A stretch of 64,000 nt of DNA from Hymenobacter duratus (GCF_014698995.1 NZ_JACWZZ010000001.1:1570501-1634500); one strand, 5' to 3'. Positions 49,117 through 59,365 are shown, numbered from the stretch's first letter. Numbers and translations: made by a program. Notes: generated by a model not told the origin, from the letters alone.

Positions 49117-52100
49117 CTACTCCAGTACCACTTTCTGTTGCTGATGCTGGCCGGTAGCGCCCTGCACTGTCAGCAGGTACAAACCGTGCCACTGCCGCGC
49201 CTCGGGCAGGGCCAGTGGGGAAGTGCCGGCCGGTACCGCCACAGCGCGGCGCACCACCGTCCGGCCCAGCGCGTCGGCTACGGTCAGCTCTACGGTCTGC
49301 GCTTCCCGGGCCTGCACCTGCACCTGAAGCGTGCCGCCCGCCGGAACCGGATTGGGGTAGGCGGCCAGGCGCAGCGCCGGCTGGTTCTGGCCGTTGCGCT
49401 GCAGCGTCACTACGCCCGAATAAGCCGCCTGTCCATCGGTATCCTGGATATGCAGGCGGTAGTACGCCATGCCCTCGGGCGGCGTAGCATCCTGGAAGGT
49501 GTACTTGTGCGCACTCGCACTGTTGGTGGCGGCTACCCGGCCCAGGCTTTTGAAATTACGCTCATCTGAGCTGCGCTGCACCTCAAAGTAAGCCACACGC
49601 TGCTCCGAAGCCGTTTGCCACTGCAGCTCGTTGGCCTCGTCCACCGCTCGGCCCGTGAACGTGGTGAGTACTACCGGTAGCGGCAGCGTGCCGGTGATAG
49701 TTACGCGCCGGGCGTTGGTGCTGAGCCGGCCACACGGTGCTATGCTGGCCAGGGCTGCCTGCAGCCCGACAAGTGTGCCATTCTGCAGGCCACTTACGGC
49801 ATAGCCGCGCTGGAAAAGAAAGCCATACACGTCATACGTGCCGGCGGGCAGCGCGCGCAAATCGGCGGTGGGCGCTACCTGCGCTATCTGATTGGTCGTG
49901 GTGTTCACCACCACATACTGGTAGTCGTAGCCGAGGCTTTGTAGGGGTGCGTAGACTGTGCCTCCGGCAGCCAAGGTGGCAAAGCTGATGCTGTAGCTGC
50001 TGCCGGCAGCAGGTGCTCCGTTGAAAGTGGACACCACCAGCGTGTACGACTGGCCGGCTGTAAGCGAAACGGTAATGCTGCGGGCCAGGGAACCGGTGTA
50101 ATTGTCGGCCAGCAGGTTGGCACACGGATTCAGTGGGTCGAAATCAGTGCCGGCGTACACCCGCAGCACCATGCTGCCAAAGGCCGTAGGGCTATTGATA
50201 GTGTAGGAAGCCGTAGCTGACGGTACGAACACATGCGTGTCGTAATAAGTCACGTTGCCGCCGTAGCGCGTGCAGGTGCTGCCGTTGTAGTCGGCCAGGG
50301 TGGTCGTCGGGTCGGTGGCGCTGATGGTGCCCGCCAGCTGGTTTGCACCGGTAAGCTCAGTCAGGCTGTAGCCCTGCTGGGTCAGGCTGAGGGCCGCATT
50401 GCCGGTTGCTGCAGTAAGGGGAGTGGCCGGCAGCGTCTGGGATGCAATAGGGGCGCAGCCCGCAATGGGAAAATCAGCGTCGTTGATATCAAAGAAGATA
50501 TTGCCCACCGCCTCTACCCGGATGCGGGCCTGGCTGGTCGTCACGTTCGGAACGGTTACGATAGCCGTGCCGGTGTTGGGCGCCGCTGCGGCCAGTACGG
50601 TGCCAAACGTCTGCCCGCCATCCGTAGAAAGGCTGATTCGCACCTGACTCACGCCGATGGGCGCCTGGTCAGTACCGTTCACCGACCACGTTACGGCTGC
50701 CTGCTGCCCGCCAATCCAGAGAGAAGCGGTGTTTTGGGTGGTGAGGGCAAACGGGCCGGTGTTGGGCGCCACGGTCAGCGTCACGTTGTCGGTGCTGATG
50801 GTGCCGCCGGCGGCGCGCTGGTCGCGGGCCGTTACCACAAAGTGCAGGTCGCGGGCCACGTTGGGCAAGGCTTCGCCGATGCGGTCAGCGGGTTGGTTGC
50901 GGTTGGACAGCACGTAGCGCAGGTCGGGAAAAGTGCGCGAAGGCGTGGTGCGGGGCGGCCGGGGCCGGAACAGCGGCGCCTCCGGGTCGTCGATGGCGGC
51001 CAGCCCGTTGATGCCCGCAATAGTGCCTAGTGCCTGCGTGTTGGGCGTGTAGTCGAACTGATTCCAGGTGTAGGCCAGCGTTTCACCGTCGGGGTCGGAG
51101 CCGGTGGCCGTGAGCGTGAAGGGCGTATTGCGCGGAATCACATAGTCGGCACCAGCACTCACGGTCGGAGGCTGGTTGGCGTTGGTCGTGACGGTTGGGC
51201 AGGCGGCATTGCGCAGGTTGGTGCGCATCTGGTCCAATGACCGGGTATTGAAATGGTCGGCTTCGGTGCCTACCACATTCTGCAGGGTCTGAGTGCCGCA
51301 TACATCGGTGTAGGCCATGATGGTGGCGCCGCCGCCGGGTTCCAGGTTGCTGCCGGCCGTCTGGCTGCCGCAGGGCCCCGTGAAGGTGTGGGCCGCACCG
51401 TGCTGATGGCCCATTTCATGCGCTAACACCTGCTGGAAGCCGCTGGTAGTTACACCAGACCAGGCCTGAGCCTTGTAGGTGCTGTTGCAGATGATGCCCA
51501 CGTAGGCCACGCCGCCGCCATTGTTGTGGAAGCAATGGCCCAAATCGAAGCCGCTGGGCGTGAAGCGCGCGTTGATGAAGCTGCCTACTTCGCCCAGGTT
51601 CTGTTCCCGCAGGCGCCCAGTCGCCGCCGCCGCGCTGCTGGAAAGAGTGGCCGTGGTCATGGCTGAGAAGTAGTAGGTGCCGCCGTTGGGCTTCACCAGC
51701 TCATAGCTCACCGACAATTCCTGCAGGTACAGCCCCGACATCTGGTTCATGGCGGCCACCACGGCCTGCTCCACGGCGGCATCGGAGTTGCCGTTGGCGG
51801 CATAGTATTCCTGCGTTACCAGAATGGCGTAACGCAGCCGCCGCAGCTGCGTCCCGAAGCTGAATGGGGCCGGCATAGTCGAGAAGTTTTCGGGGCGCAG
51901 CACGTCGCCGGCCGGACTCAGTGTACCGCAAGGCCCACCGGCCGGCGGCGTTTGCTGCAACTCGTAGCCGGTGCCATCGGCTGCCGGCCGCAGGCTTGCC
52001 GACTCCGGGCCGGCCAGCAGCTGGGCCGTCAGGCTGCGAGGCGTGAGTACCAGCGACACCCGGCGGCCCGGGGCATTTTCCTCGTAGCCTACATAGGTGC

Positions 52101-52386
52101 GCAGGCGTCGGCGGGCCGCGGCATCATCGGCGGGCAGCACGTGGGTTTCGGTGAGCACAAAGGTACGGGCGCCCTGTAGCGTGGGCAGCAACACCCGGTA
52201 GGCAGCAACGGAGCCGGGGCGGGCACTGGTGCTTGGGTCGGCCGTGAGCTGCTGGCGGAGTTGCTCTACGTTCACGGATACGCGCCGGGGCGGAGCCTGT
52301 TGCGCTGTGATGGGTAGCGTGGAGCCTGCCAGCACGGCAAGCCAAATCAGGAGTAGTCTGGTAACTGCCAAGGATGCCTTCTTCAT
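49117..52386 (-). CDS. Secreted reprolysin-like metalloprotease with T9SS sorting domain
   Basis: The product has 1089 residues. After a signal peptide (about 1-29) and a propeptide-like region comes a metzincin protease domain with HEMGHQHGAAH (His323; HExxHxxGxxH) and a Met-turn ATIMAYTDVCG. PKD-like and beta-sandwich domains follow (PPTVSAGADYVIPRNTPF, then WSVNGT, then ISLSTDGGQTFGTV). The last 90 residues (AYPNPVPAGGTLQVQV, LTVADALGRTVVRR, ending QKVVLE) are a type A T9SS sorting domain, so the protease is exported and anchored at the surface. An AT-rich 199-bp promoter region precedes the start. Confidence 0.9.
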   Translation of the reverse strand: MKKASLAVTRLLLIWLAVLAGSTLPITAQQAPPRRVSVNVEQLRQQLTADPSTSARPGSVAAYRVLLPTLQGARTFVLTETHVLPADDAAARRRLRTYVGYEENAPGRRVSLVLTPRSLTAQLLAGPESASLRPAADGTGYELQQTPPAGGPCGTLSPAGDVLRPENFSTMPAPFSFGTQLRRLRYAILVTQEYYAANGNSDAAVEQAVVAAMNQMSGLYLQELSVSYELVKPNGGTYYFSAMTTATLSSSAAAATGRLREQNLGEVGSFINARFTPSGFDLGHCFHNNGGGVAYVGIICNSTYKAQAWSGVTTSGFQQVLAHEMGHQHGAAHTFTGPCGSQTAGSNLEPGGGATIMAYTDVCGTQTLQNVVGTEADHFNTRSLDQMRTNLRNAACPTVTTNANQPPTVSAGADYVIPRNTPFTLTATGSDPDGETLAYTWNQFDYTPNTQALGTIAGINGLAAIDDPEAPLFRPRPPRTTPSRTFPDLRYVLSNRNQPADRIGEALPNVARDLHFVVTARDQRAAGGTISTDNVTLTVAPNTGPFALTTQNTASLWIGGQQAAVTWSVNGTDQAPIGVSQVRISLSTDGGQTFGTVLAAAAPNTGTAIVTVPNVTTSQARIRVEAVGNIFFDINDADFPIAGCAPIASQTLPATPLTAATGNAALSLTQQGYSLTELTGANQLAGTISATDPTTTLADYNGSTCTRYGGNVTYYDTHVFVPSATASYTINSPTAFGSMVLRVYAGTDFDPLNPCANLLADNYTGSLARSITVSLTAGQSYTLVVSTFNGAPAAGSSYSISFATLAAGGTVYAPLQSLGYDYQYVVVNTTTNQIAQVAPTADLRALPAGTYDVYGFLFQRGYAVSGLQNGTLVGLQAALASIAPCGRLSTNARRVTITGTLPLPVVLTTFTGRAVDEANELQWQTASEQRVAYFEVQRSSDERNFKSLGRVAATNSASAHKYTFQDATPPEGMAYYRLHIQDTDGQAAYSGVVTLQRNGQNQPALRLAAYPNPVPAGGTLQVQVQAREAQTVELTVADALGRTVVRRAVAVPAGTSPLALPEARQWHGLYLLTVQGATGQHQQQKVVLE

Positions 52387-52585
52387 CAGTGAAAGAATGG
52401 GGAGAAGACGCCCAAGTTGCAGGAATAATTCCGCCCTCTACCAGAACCTAGGCTATAATCCAGTGCTTTTGTTCGGATTGTACAATTATTATATGCTGAA
52501 ATATATATGTACTGAGCAATCAGCCGGTACTACCCGGCGCAATAAGTGCGGAAGCAGGATGGACGCCAGCCGAAACGTGCCGGTG

Positions 52586-53140
52586 CTATACGGGCCAATG
52601 CCCCTGCAACAAAGGCTGAATAAGAGGCTGAATGATGCGGTAGCTGGCGCCCCACAGGCTGTGGCCGCCCGCCACGTGGTAGAACGGCACCCGCCGGGGC
52701 ATAGGCCAGCCGGCCAGCTGCCAGTCTTCCTCGGTATGCTGGCTGGGGTCGGCGAGGTGGCGGAGCGGAATCTCAAGCACTTCCTGTATTTCGCGCTGCT
52801 GCCACAGCCACACCTCCGGCCGGCTGATACGGCCCAGAAACGGCGCAATACGGAAGCCCGTGGGCACGGCTATCGGGGGGAGCTCCGCCAGAATTTCTAC
52901 GTTGTCGGCAGCTAATCCGACTTCCTCTTCCGCCTCGCGCAGGGCAGTCGCCAGCAAGGACGCATCACTGGGCTCGTGCTTGCCGCCCGGAAACGCCAGC
53001 TGTCCGCCGTGAATACCGAAGCTGCTGCGGCGCACCATCACGAGCTGCAGCTCACCGGCCGCGTCGCGGAACACGGGCACCAGCACGGCAGAGTCGCGCA
53101 GGTTCTTCGGAATCGGTAAGTCATCAAGAGAAGCGGCCAT
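52586..53140 (-). CDS. Nudix hydrolase, CoA pyrophosphatase type
   Basis: The product has 184 residues. VMVRRSSFGIHGGQLAFPGGK is the CoA-pyrophosphatase (NudL/UPF0035) signature, followed by the Nudix helix LLATALREAEEEVGL. These enzymes split CoA or its derivatives to 3',5'-ADP and phosphopantetheine. Its stop lies about 200 bp from the metalloprotease start, and its own start is 73 bp past the L,D-transpeptidase gene end. Confidence 0.9.
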   Translation of the reverse strand: MAASLDDLPIPKNLRDSAVLVPVFRDAAGELQLVMVRRSSFGIHGGQLAFPGGKHEPSDASLLATALREAEEEVGLAADNVEILAELPPIAVPTGFRIAPFLGRISRPEVWLWQQREIQEVLEIPLRHLADPSQHTEEDWQLAGWPMPRRVPFYHVAGGHSLWGASYRIIQPLIQPLLQGHWPV

Positions 53141-53213
53141 GCCCGCAAGGTACGGAGAAGGCTACACGAGGCGGGGCCTTGCCGCAAGGCAGCCACCCGC
53201 CAACGCCCTGGCT

Positions 53214-53948
53214 TCACAGCTTCACCACTTCCCCGGTTACCAGCAATTGGTGGTTGTCCTCGAAGTACTGGTAGCCGGCAGTGAGGCCCTGCCAGAATGC
53301 AGCGTGCGGGCTGCCAACGCGGCGGGCCAGGTTTTCGGCGGTCATTTCAAACGGAAAAATATGGACCGGAATGCTGGCCTGGCCGGCGGCGCGAGCTTCC
53401 ACGGCCAGCACATACAACTCCCGGATGCAAGCATCGGTAATGGGCAGGCACCCGATGGTGACGTTGGAGCCGTGGATAAATATGTCGCCGCCGGGGTTAG
53501 GAGCGGCGTGCTGCAGGTCGGCGGCGTTGGGATAGTCGAGGCCGAGCGACAGGTGATACTCGCTGTCGGGGTTGAAGCGGTTGATGCTATAAAATCCTTC
53601 CGGCACCTGGCCGTCGCCGGAGCGGCGCTTGGGGCCCAGCGTGCCCGACGTGCCCGCCAGCCGGTAGGTGCGCAGCAGCACAAACTGCCCAGTTTCCTGC
53701 TCCCGGCCCCATACTTCCACGCGCCGCCCCAGCTTGAAGGCCCGCACGAACAGCTCCAGCCGTTCGGGTCGGATGCCATGGCGGCGCAACAGCGTGTGCA
53801 GGCTGGTCTGATGCAGCCCATATGCCGCCCGCACCCGCGGAAACCGCAACTGCTGCTGCCGGAAAGCCGGGTCGGGCACAAGCGTCGTTGAGGCAGGGAC
53901 ACAGAGCGTCAGCAGCAGGGCCGCAGCCAGCAGAGCAAGTAAGCGCAT
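53214..53948 (-). CDS. L,D-transpeptidase (YkuD/YafK family)
   Basis: The product has 244 residues. The signal peptide is MRLLALLAAALLLTLCVPAS. The YkuD catalytic site IFIHGSNVTIGCLPITD contains the conserved His and nucleophile Cys. It is expected to form 3-3 peptidoglycan cross-links or attach proteins to the wall; the short YafK-like layout favours a cross-link-editing role. The ATG at 53948 is chosen at the signal peptide; the frame extends to 54026. Confidence 0.9.
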   Translation of the reverse strand: MRLLALLAAALLLTLCVPASTTLVPDPAFRQQQLRFPRVRAAYGLHQTSLHTLLRRHGIRPERLELFVRAFKLGRRVEVWGREQETGQFVLLRTYRLAGTSGTLGPKRRSGDGQVPEGFYSINRFNPDSEYHLSLGLDYPNAADLQHAAPNPGGDIFIHGSNVTIGCLPITDACIRELYVLAVEARAAGQASIPVHIFPFEMTAENLARRVGSPHAAFWQGLTAGYQYFEDNHQLLVTGEVVKL

Positions 53949-54154
53949 ACATGGGGGAGAGTAGGAGGGCCGGGCTGGTTCCTGAAAACCGCCTTTTGGC
54001 CTCATGTGAGCCATAAACGGGGCCACGCCGCGGCTTAGTATAGGACGGGGGTTATATAGCGGATATTTTTTTCAGGTCTGCTCGCAGCCTGCAAAGCCAC
54101 TTTGCTACCTGCCGGCTACTATGCCCACTCCCGCCTGATTTGCGTATTGCCGGC

Positions 54155-55156
54155 ATGGCTTTTCCTCCCATTCCCGATACCTACACGTCTGATCCGCTGG
54201 GTCCCGACTTCGAGCAGCGCAGCCTCTCCCAGCCACCCGATTACGAAGGACCGGTGCAGGCGGTGCTGGTGCGCTACCGGGTGCAACCAGCCACCACCCG
54301 AGCTGTGCTCTATGTGCATGGGTTCAACGACTACTTTTTTCAGCGGGAGATGGCCGAGCAGTATGCCGCCCACGGCTTCCGCTTCTACGCGCTGGATCTG
54401 CGCAAATACGGCCGTGCTCTGGTGCCACACCAGCGGCCCAATAACGTCCGGAATCTGTCCGAGTATTTTGAGGATGTGGATGCCGCGCTGGCCGTAATGC
54501 GGGCCGAAGGCAGCTACACTCTCGTGCTTAGCGGGCATTCCACCGGCGGGCTTATCGTGGCGCTTTATGCCAGTGCCCGCACAGATTCCGGCCTGGCCGC
54601 GCTGGTGCTCAACAGCCCGTTTCTGGACCTGAACCAGCCGCGGCTAAAAAAGCTGGCTGTGCCGCTGCTCGCGAAGCTGGGAGCGGTGTGGCCCAATCTG
54701 CCGGTGCCGGCCAGCCTGCCCGATACCTACGGCCAAAGCCTGCACCGTGCCTACCGGGGCCAGTGGGACTACGATCTGGGCTGGAAGCCCAACCGCGTAT
54801 TCTCCGTGAATGCCGGTTGGCTGCGTGCTATCTGCAAAGGCCATTGGCAGGTGCGCCGGGGCCTGCGGATAGCCGCGCCGGTACTGGTGCTGCACTCCGA
54901 CCGCACCGCGTGGGGCCGCACCTGGTCCGAAGACTTCCGGCGTTCTGATATTGTACTTGACGTGGCGCATATCCGGGCCTTGGCCCCACGGCTGGGCCCC
55001 AACGTAACGGTAGAGGCAGTCGCCGGCGGCCTACACGACCTGTTTCTGTCGGCGCCCGAGGTGCGGGCCGTGGCCTACCAGGCCGTGTTTGCGTGGCTGG
55101 AACAGGTGCTGCCAGGTGGCCCAGCAGGCTCACCCGCTCAGCCTACGGCTCGTTAG
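54155..55156 (+). CDS. Alpha/beta hydrolase (lysophospholipase-like)
   Basis: The product has 333 residues. The nucleophile elbow LSGHSTGG places Ser129. The oxyanion region is YVHGFNDYFFQREMAEQYAAHGF, as in monoglyceride lipase/lysophospholipase-like enzymes. The acid is probably in LHSDRT and the His in GGLHDLFLS. There is no signal peptide. The ATG at 54155 is preferred to a TTG at 54140. Substrate unknown, probably a lipid ester. Confidence 0.88.
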   Translation: MAFPPIPDTYTSDPLGPDFEQRSLSQPPDYEGPVQAVLVRYRVQPATTRAVLYVHGFNDYFFQREMAEQYAAHGFRFYALDLRKYGRALVPHQRPNNVRNLSEYFEDVDAALAVMRAEGSYTLVLSGHSTGGLIVALYASARTDSGLAALVLNSPFLDLNQPRLKKLAVPLLAKLGAVWPNLPVPASLPDTYGQSLHRAYRGQWDYDLGWKPNRVFSVNAGWLRAICKGHWQVRRGLRIAAPVLVLHSDRTAWGRTWSEDFRRSDIVLDVAHIRALAPRLGPNVTVEAVAGGLHDLFLSAPEVRAVAYQAVFAWLEQVLPGGPAGSPAQPTAR

Positions 55157-55181
55157 AATGCTTTCCTCAACAGCCGTTGCC

Positions 55182-55625
55182 ATGCGCATGTATGTATTGC
55201 TCAGTATGCTCATAGCCAGCTTTATACTGGCCTCCGCGTTGCAAGCCCAACAAGGGCCAGCTGGCCAGTCGGTGCCGGCACTGCTGAAAGCAAGCAAATG
55301 GCAGAAACGCGTGCTGCTACTGTGTGCCCCCGCCCTTGATGATGCCAACCTACGCCGCCAGCAGCAGCTCCTGGAACCTGTGCGCGCCGGCCTGGACTCG
55401 CGCGACTTGGTGGTGCGCGAAGTCAACCTCAGTCAGCTTTCCACCGCCGACAAACAGTATCTCACGCAACGGTTGGGCGTGGCGGCTGGCGGCTTCATGG
55501 CAGTATTGATTGGGAAAGATGGCGGCGTGAAGCGCCGCGAGACCCGGCCTCTCCCGCCAGCCAAGTTGTTTTCTACTATTGATGCCATGCCCATGCGCCA
55601 GCAGGAAATGCGGGGCAAGCAGTAG
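55182..55625 (+). CDS. DUF4174 domain-containing exported protein
   Basis: The product has 147 residues with a signal peptide (MYVLLSMLIASFILASALQAQ). The mature part KASKWQKRVLLLCAPALDDANLRRQQQLLEPVRAGLDSRDLVVREV is the DUF4174 core, a thioredoxin-like fold without a CxxC pair. ATGs at 55158, 55182 and 55188 are all possible; 55182 best fits the signal peptide. Function unknown. Confidence 0.8.
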   Translation: MRMYVLLSMLIASFILASALQAQQGPAGQSVPALLKASKWQKRVLLLCAPALDDANLRRQQQLLEPVRAGLDSRDLVVREVNLSQLSTADKQYLTQRLGVAAGGFMAVLIGKDGGVKRRETRPLPPAKLFSTIDAMPMRQQEMRGKQ

Positions 55626-55694
55626 CGCCGGCTTCCAAACTTTGGCTATACTCGCCGCCTCATAGGTGCTCTGGCACTGCCTTTCGCTTGCTGC

Positions 55695-56354
55695 ATGAAT
55701 ACTGTTTTGCTGTTTGACTTTCTGGAGGAACTCTCCCTACACAATGAACGGGAGTGGTTTCAGGCGCATAAAGCCACCTACGACCAGCTTCGCAAGGAAT
55801 TTGAGGTAGCCGTAGCCCGCTGGCTGCAGCAGATGGCCGCCAACGACCCTACGCTGGCCGGCCTGGACCCCAAAAAGTGCCTCTTCCGCATCTACCGCGA
55901 CGTGCGTTTCTCTCACGATAAGCGTCCCTATAAAACCCATTTCAGCGCCTATTTCTCGGGTGGTGGCAAAGCGGGTACCGGGCCCGGCTACTATGTGCAG
56001 CTCGGCCCGCATGGGCAAACAATGATGGCCGGCGGAATCTATGTGCCGGAAAAAGAACAGCTGGTTCGCATTCGGCAGGAAATCGACTACAACGGCCCGG
56101 CCCTGCACGCCGTGTTGCAGGCGCCCACATTCCGGCAATACTACGCGGGCCTCAGCGGCGAAAAGCTCAAAAAAGCCCCTGCCGGATACTCCACCGACCA
56201 TCCGGATGTAGAGCTGCTCAAACACAAAAGCTTTGTAGTAAGCCACCAAGTGCCCGATGCCACCGTGCACCAACTGGACCTTGATGCCTACGTGCCTGCT
56301 GCGTTCCGGGCCCTGCAGCCGTTCTGCGAGTTTCTGCGCGAAGCCGTGGACTAG
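55695..56354 (+). CDS. DUF2461 family protein
   Basis: The product has 219 residues. The start FLEELSLHNEREWFQAHKATYDQ and the core IYRDVRFSHDKRPYKTHFSAYF are the hallmark of DUF2461/TIGR02453. Role unknown. Its stop overlaps the stop of the convergent serine hydrolase gene by 4 bp. Confidence 0.92.
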   Translation: MNTVLLFDFLEELSLHNEREWFQAHKATYDQLRKEFEVAVARWLQQMAANDPTLAGLDPKKCLFRIYRDVRFSHDKRPYKTHFSAYFSGGGKAGTGPGYYVQLGPHGQTMMAGGIYVPEKEQLVRIRQEIDYNGPALHAVLQAPTFRQYYAGLSGEKLKKAPAGYSTDHPDVELLKHKSFVVSHQVPDATVHQLDLDAYVPAAFRALQPFCEFLREAVD

Positions 56355-57550
56355 GGCTGCCGCCGCTTGGTGTAGGGCGTGTAGTTTTCCCACTCTACGG
56401 GCGTAAAACGGTCGGCAATAGTCAGGTGTAGCAGACTCTGGAAGGCGCTTTCGCCATTGTCGCTGTTGCTCATCAATAGCACGCCCAGTCCCTGCTCTGG
56501 AAACACGATGGAGTAGTGCTGAAATCCGTCGCCGTGACCCTCTTTGAAAGCGCCGGTGCCATACGGCGACTGGAGCAGCCCCCAGCCCAGGCCGTAGCTC
56601 AGCTGCAAATGGTCGTAGAGGGTGGTGTCTTTGCGCGCCAGCGGGCCCATCTGCTGCACAGACCGCAGGCGGATCTGGGGCCGGAAAATCTCCTGCCACG
56701 ATTCGGGCCGGAGCAACTTGCGCTGCAGCACGGCTTCCATAAACTTCGCGTAGTCCTCGGGTGTGGTTTCGAGGGTGCTGGCACTGCGGGGCTCGTTGTC
56801 TTTGTCCTTTTCCAGCACGGTACCTTTTGTGTCGTGGCCGAAGGCATAGCTGGCCTCAAACTGCGGCTGCCAACGGTAGCTGGAAGTCTGCATGCCCAGC
56901 GGCCGAAAAATCAGTTCCTGTGCCATTTCTTCCAGCGGACGGCCCAGCTTGTGCTCCAGCACCACCTGCAGGTACACCAGTCCTTCGCCCGAGTAGCTGA
57001 AGCGCGAGCCGGGCCGACGGTTTACCCGCAGTTTCTCGTCCTTCTCGTCCCAGCGCCAGTTGGCGAAGCCGCTGGTGTGGGTTAAACACATTCGGGCCGT
57101 GATGCGGCGGTACAGCGTGTCAGTCCGCAGGGCCGAGTAGTCGTCGTGCCAGCGGGTGCGGGGCGCATACTCGTAAATGGGTTTGGGCAGATAGTGCTGC
57201 AGCGGTACGTCCAGTGCCAACTGGCCCTGCTCCACCAGCTTCATCACCAGCACCGCAAATACCGCTTTGCTTAGCGAGGCGCCATAGAATTCCGTTGAAA
57301 ACTGCAGCGGTTCTTTGGTGGCGGTGCTTTTCACCCCGAAAGCATGGGTATACACCGTGCGGTTATCGTTGAACACGGCTACGGCCAGCCCATGTACCTG
57401 CGCCGAATCGGTGATTTGCTGGATGCGCCGGGTTAGCTCTTCGGACCTGATCCGGGAGCCGTCCAGGCGTTTGATCTGGGCGGTGGGCGCGCAGGAATAC
57501 AGCAGCAGACCTAAGGCGCCAGCCAGGAGTAGACGGTATAAACGGCTCAT
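56351..57550 (-). CDS. Beta-lactamase-fold serine hydrolase, lipoprotein
   Basis: The product has 399 residues. A lipobox (LLLYSC, Cys20) predicts a lipoprotein. Active-site motifs are SLSK (Ser92-Lys95), YSG at 185-187 and HGDG near the C-terminus in place of KTG, as in class C beta-lactamase-like esterases and D-alanyl-peptidases. Substrate unknown; beta-lactam hydrolysis is not implied. Confidence 0.88.
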   Translation of the reverse strand: MSRLYRLLLAGALGLLLYSCAPTAQIKRLDGSRIRSEELTRRIQQITDSAQVHGLAVAVFNDNRTVYTHAFGVKSTATKEPLQFSTEFYGASLSKAVFAVLVMKLVEQGQLALDVPLQHYLPKPIYEYAPRTRWHDDYSALRTDTLYRRITARMCLTHTSGFANWRWDEKDEKLRVNRRPGSRFSYSGEGLVYLQVVLEHKLGRPLEEMAQELIFRPLGMQTSSYRWQPQFEASYAFGHDTKGTVLEKDKDNEPRSASTLETTPEDYAKFMEAVLQRKLLRPESWQEIFRPQIRLRSVQQMGPLARKDTTLYDHLQLSYGLGWGLLQSPYGTGAFKEGHGDGFQHYSIVFPEQGLGVLLMSNSDNGESAFQSLLHLTIADRFTPVEWENYTPYTKRRQP

Positions 57551-57706
57551 GCTGAAAGATAGGGATTAACCAATATTTTACTGCGTGGTTACTTCGTCTT
57601 ATAGCGGGCTGAGCGGCGAGAAAGACCGGTTTCATGTCCGCTGGTTTTCATTTGATGCAGTGCCCTGTGTTCGGCATGCCGTAGCAGCGCACTACCTTCG
57701 CTTGCA

Positions 57707-58882
57707 GTGTCTATTTCGCGCCATCCTCATCACTACGACGTCCTGATTGCTGGGGCCGGCCCGGCGGGTACGGCCTGCGCGCTGGCATTGCGCAACAGCG
57801 GGCTGCGGGTGGCACTGCTGGACAAGGCCAGCTTTCCGCGGGACAAAATCTGCGGTGACGCCATTCCCAGTCCCACGCTCCGGCATCTGGCCCGTCTCGA
57901 CCCGGCCTATGCCACCGAACTGCAGGAGCTGCTGGCTCCTCACCGCGCCGATACAGCCTTCAGCCGTATGCTGGCGCCCAATGGCCGGGCGCTCCGCATT
58001 CAGTGGCACAATCCGGCTTTCAACAGCCCGCGCCTGCACTTCGATGATGCGCTGCTGATACTCGTGCGCCGCCATACCGCCACCAAAGTGCTGGAAAAGT
58101 ATACTATCCGGCAAGTCGAGGCCGACGCGGACGGTGTCACGGTCTGGCCCACGGATCCGGCGCAGGAGCCGTTGCGGGCGGCGCTGGTTATCGGCTGCGA
58201 CGGGGCCAACTCTGTGGTGTACCGGCAGCTGGCCCCGTCAGCTCGCCTCAACCGGGCATATCACTGTGCGGCGGTGCGGGCATACTACCAGGGCGTTGCC
58301 GATGCTCCTGAAAACACCTCCGACTTCTATTTTCTGCGCGAATTTCAGGCGGGCTACTGCTGGGTGTTTCCTGTGGGTAATGGCGTGTACAACGTCGGGT
58401 TTGGCGCACTGTCAGAAGAAATAACTGCCCGGCGGCTTGATCTGAAAGACGTGTTGCAGGATTTGCTGGCCGAGCATACGCATCTGGCTCCACGCTTTGC
58501 CACTGCCACCCAGCTCACGCCCGTTACCGGATTCGGGCTGCCACTGGGTGGCTCCGCCCGCCCGGTACACGGTGCTCGTTGGCTGCTCTGCGGCGACGCT
58601 GCCGCCCTCATCGACCCACTGCAGGGCCATGGCATCGACAAGGCAGTGCACAGTGGCATACTGGCCGCTCAGCAGGCACAGCGCAGCTTTCAGGCCGGCC
58701 GTTTCGATGCGGAACATCTGGCGGAATATGCCCGGGAGGTAGAACGCCACATCGGCCGCGAACTGGCCCGACGCTACCGTATCATGCGTTTCTTGGCTGG
58801 CAAACCCTGGCTTGTGAATCTGGCGGTAGGCGCTGCTACATGGCCCTGGCTGCGTCGGCGGCTGGTGCGAGCAGTGGGGTAA
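57707..58882 (+). CDS. Geranylgeranyl-reductase-type FAD-dependent oxidoreductase
   Basis: The product has 391 residues with a GTG start. FAD-binding motifs are LIAGAGPAGTACALAL (GxGxxG at 16-21), VIGCDGANS and LLCGDAAALIDPLQGHGI. KASFPRDKICGDAI is the CGD segment of the geranylgeranyl reductase family, which reduces prenyl chains of lipids or quinones. Menaquinone side-chain reduction is one possibility. A TACCTTCG near-match promoter box lies 6 bp upstream of the start. Confidence 0.88.
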   Translation: MSISRHPHHYDVLIAGAGPAGTACALALRNSGLRVALLDKASFPRDKICGDAIPSPTLRHLARLDPAYATELQELLAPHRADTAFSRMLAPNGRALRIQWHNPAFNSPRLHFDDALLILVRRHTATKVLEKYTIRQVEADADGVTVWPTDPAQEPLRAALVIGCDGANSVVYRQLAPSARLNRAYHCAAVRAYYQGVADAPENTSDFYFLREFQAGYCWVFPVGNGVYNVGFGALSEEITARRLDLKDVLQDLLAEHTHLAPRFATATQLTPVTGFGLPLGGSARPVHGARWLLCGDAAALIDPLQGHGIDKAVHSGILAAQQAQRSFQAGRFDAEHLAEYAREVERHIGRELARRYRIMRFLAGKPWLVNLAVGAATWPWLRRRLVRAVG

Positions 58883-59011
58883 ATCGGCCTGCTATAGCAT
58901 GCCTTAGCGCCAAAATCGTGAACTTTGCGGGGCTCAGGGCGTTGTTTTAAGATGCCTCTACACGGGCGCTTCTCCTACATGCCTTCCGGTTTCTGCTACA
59001 TATCGTCGCTT

Positions 59012-59365
59012 ATGCGGGCTTGGTGCCTGTTGCTGCTCCTGCTGGGCGGTGCGAGCGGCCGTGCGCTGGCCGAACAGGCGGGGGAAGCAGTTACGCGCCA
59101 CGCCGTAACGCCCGAAGGCCGCCATGTTGCTCCGGCTACGCTGCACCGGTCAGAAGGGCTGCAGCTGGATGCGCTGGCCCCCGCTACCACCGATTTTTCA
59201 ACTACCTGTACTGGCTGCCCGGCAGAATTGCCCTGGCAACTGCCGTATAGCGAGCTTTCTTATTATCCGGCGGCAATGGTGCCCGCCCTGCCTTCGGCGC
59301 CAGCCGAGCCCCGGCTGCAACAGGCACGCCGGCTGTTGCTGGCCCTCACTCCCAACGCCCCCTGA
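59012..59365 (+). CDS. Small exported hypothetical protein
   Basis: The product has 117 residues from the ATG at 59012, with a signal peptide (MRAWCLLLLLLGGASGRALA). The mature protein has two Cys (STTCTGCPAEL) and is Ala/Pro-rich. The frame is open to 58925. No family recognised. Confidence 0.65.
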   Translation: MRAWCLLLLLLGGASGRALAEQAGEAVTRHAVTPEGRHVAPATLHRSEGLQLDALAPATTDFSTTCTGCPAELPWQLPYSELSYYPAAMVPALPSAPAEPRLQQARRLLLALTPNAP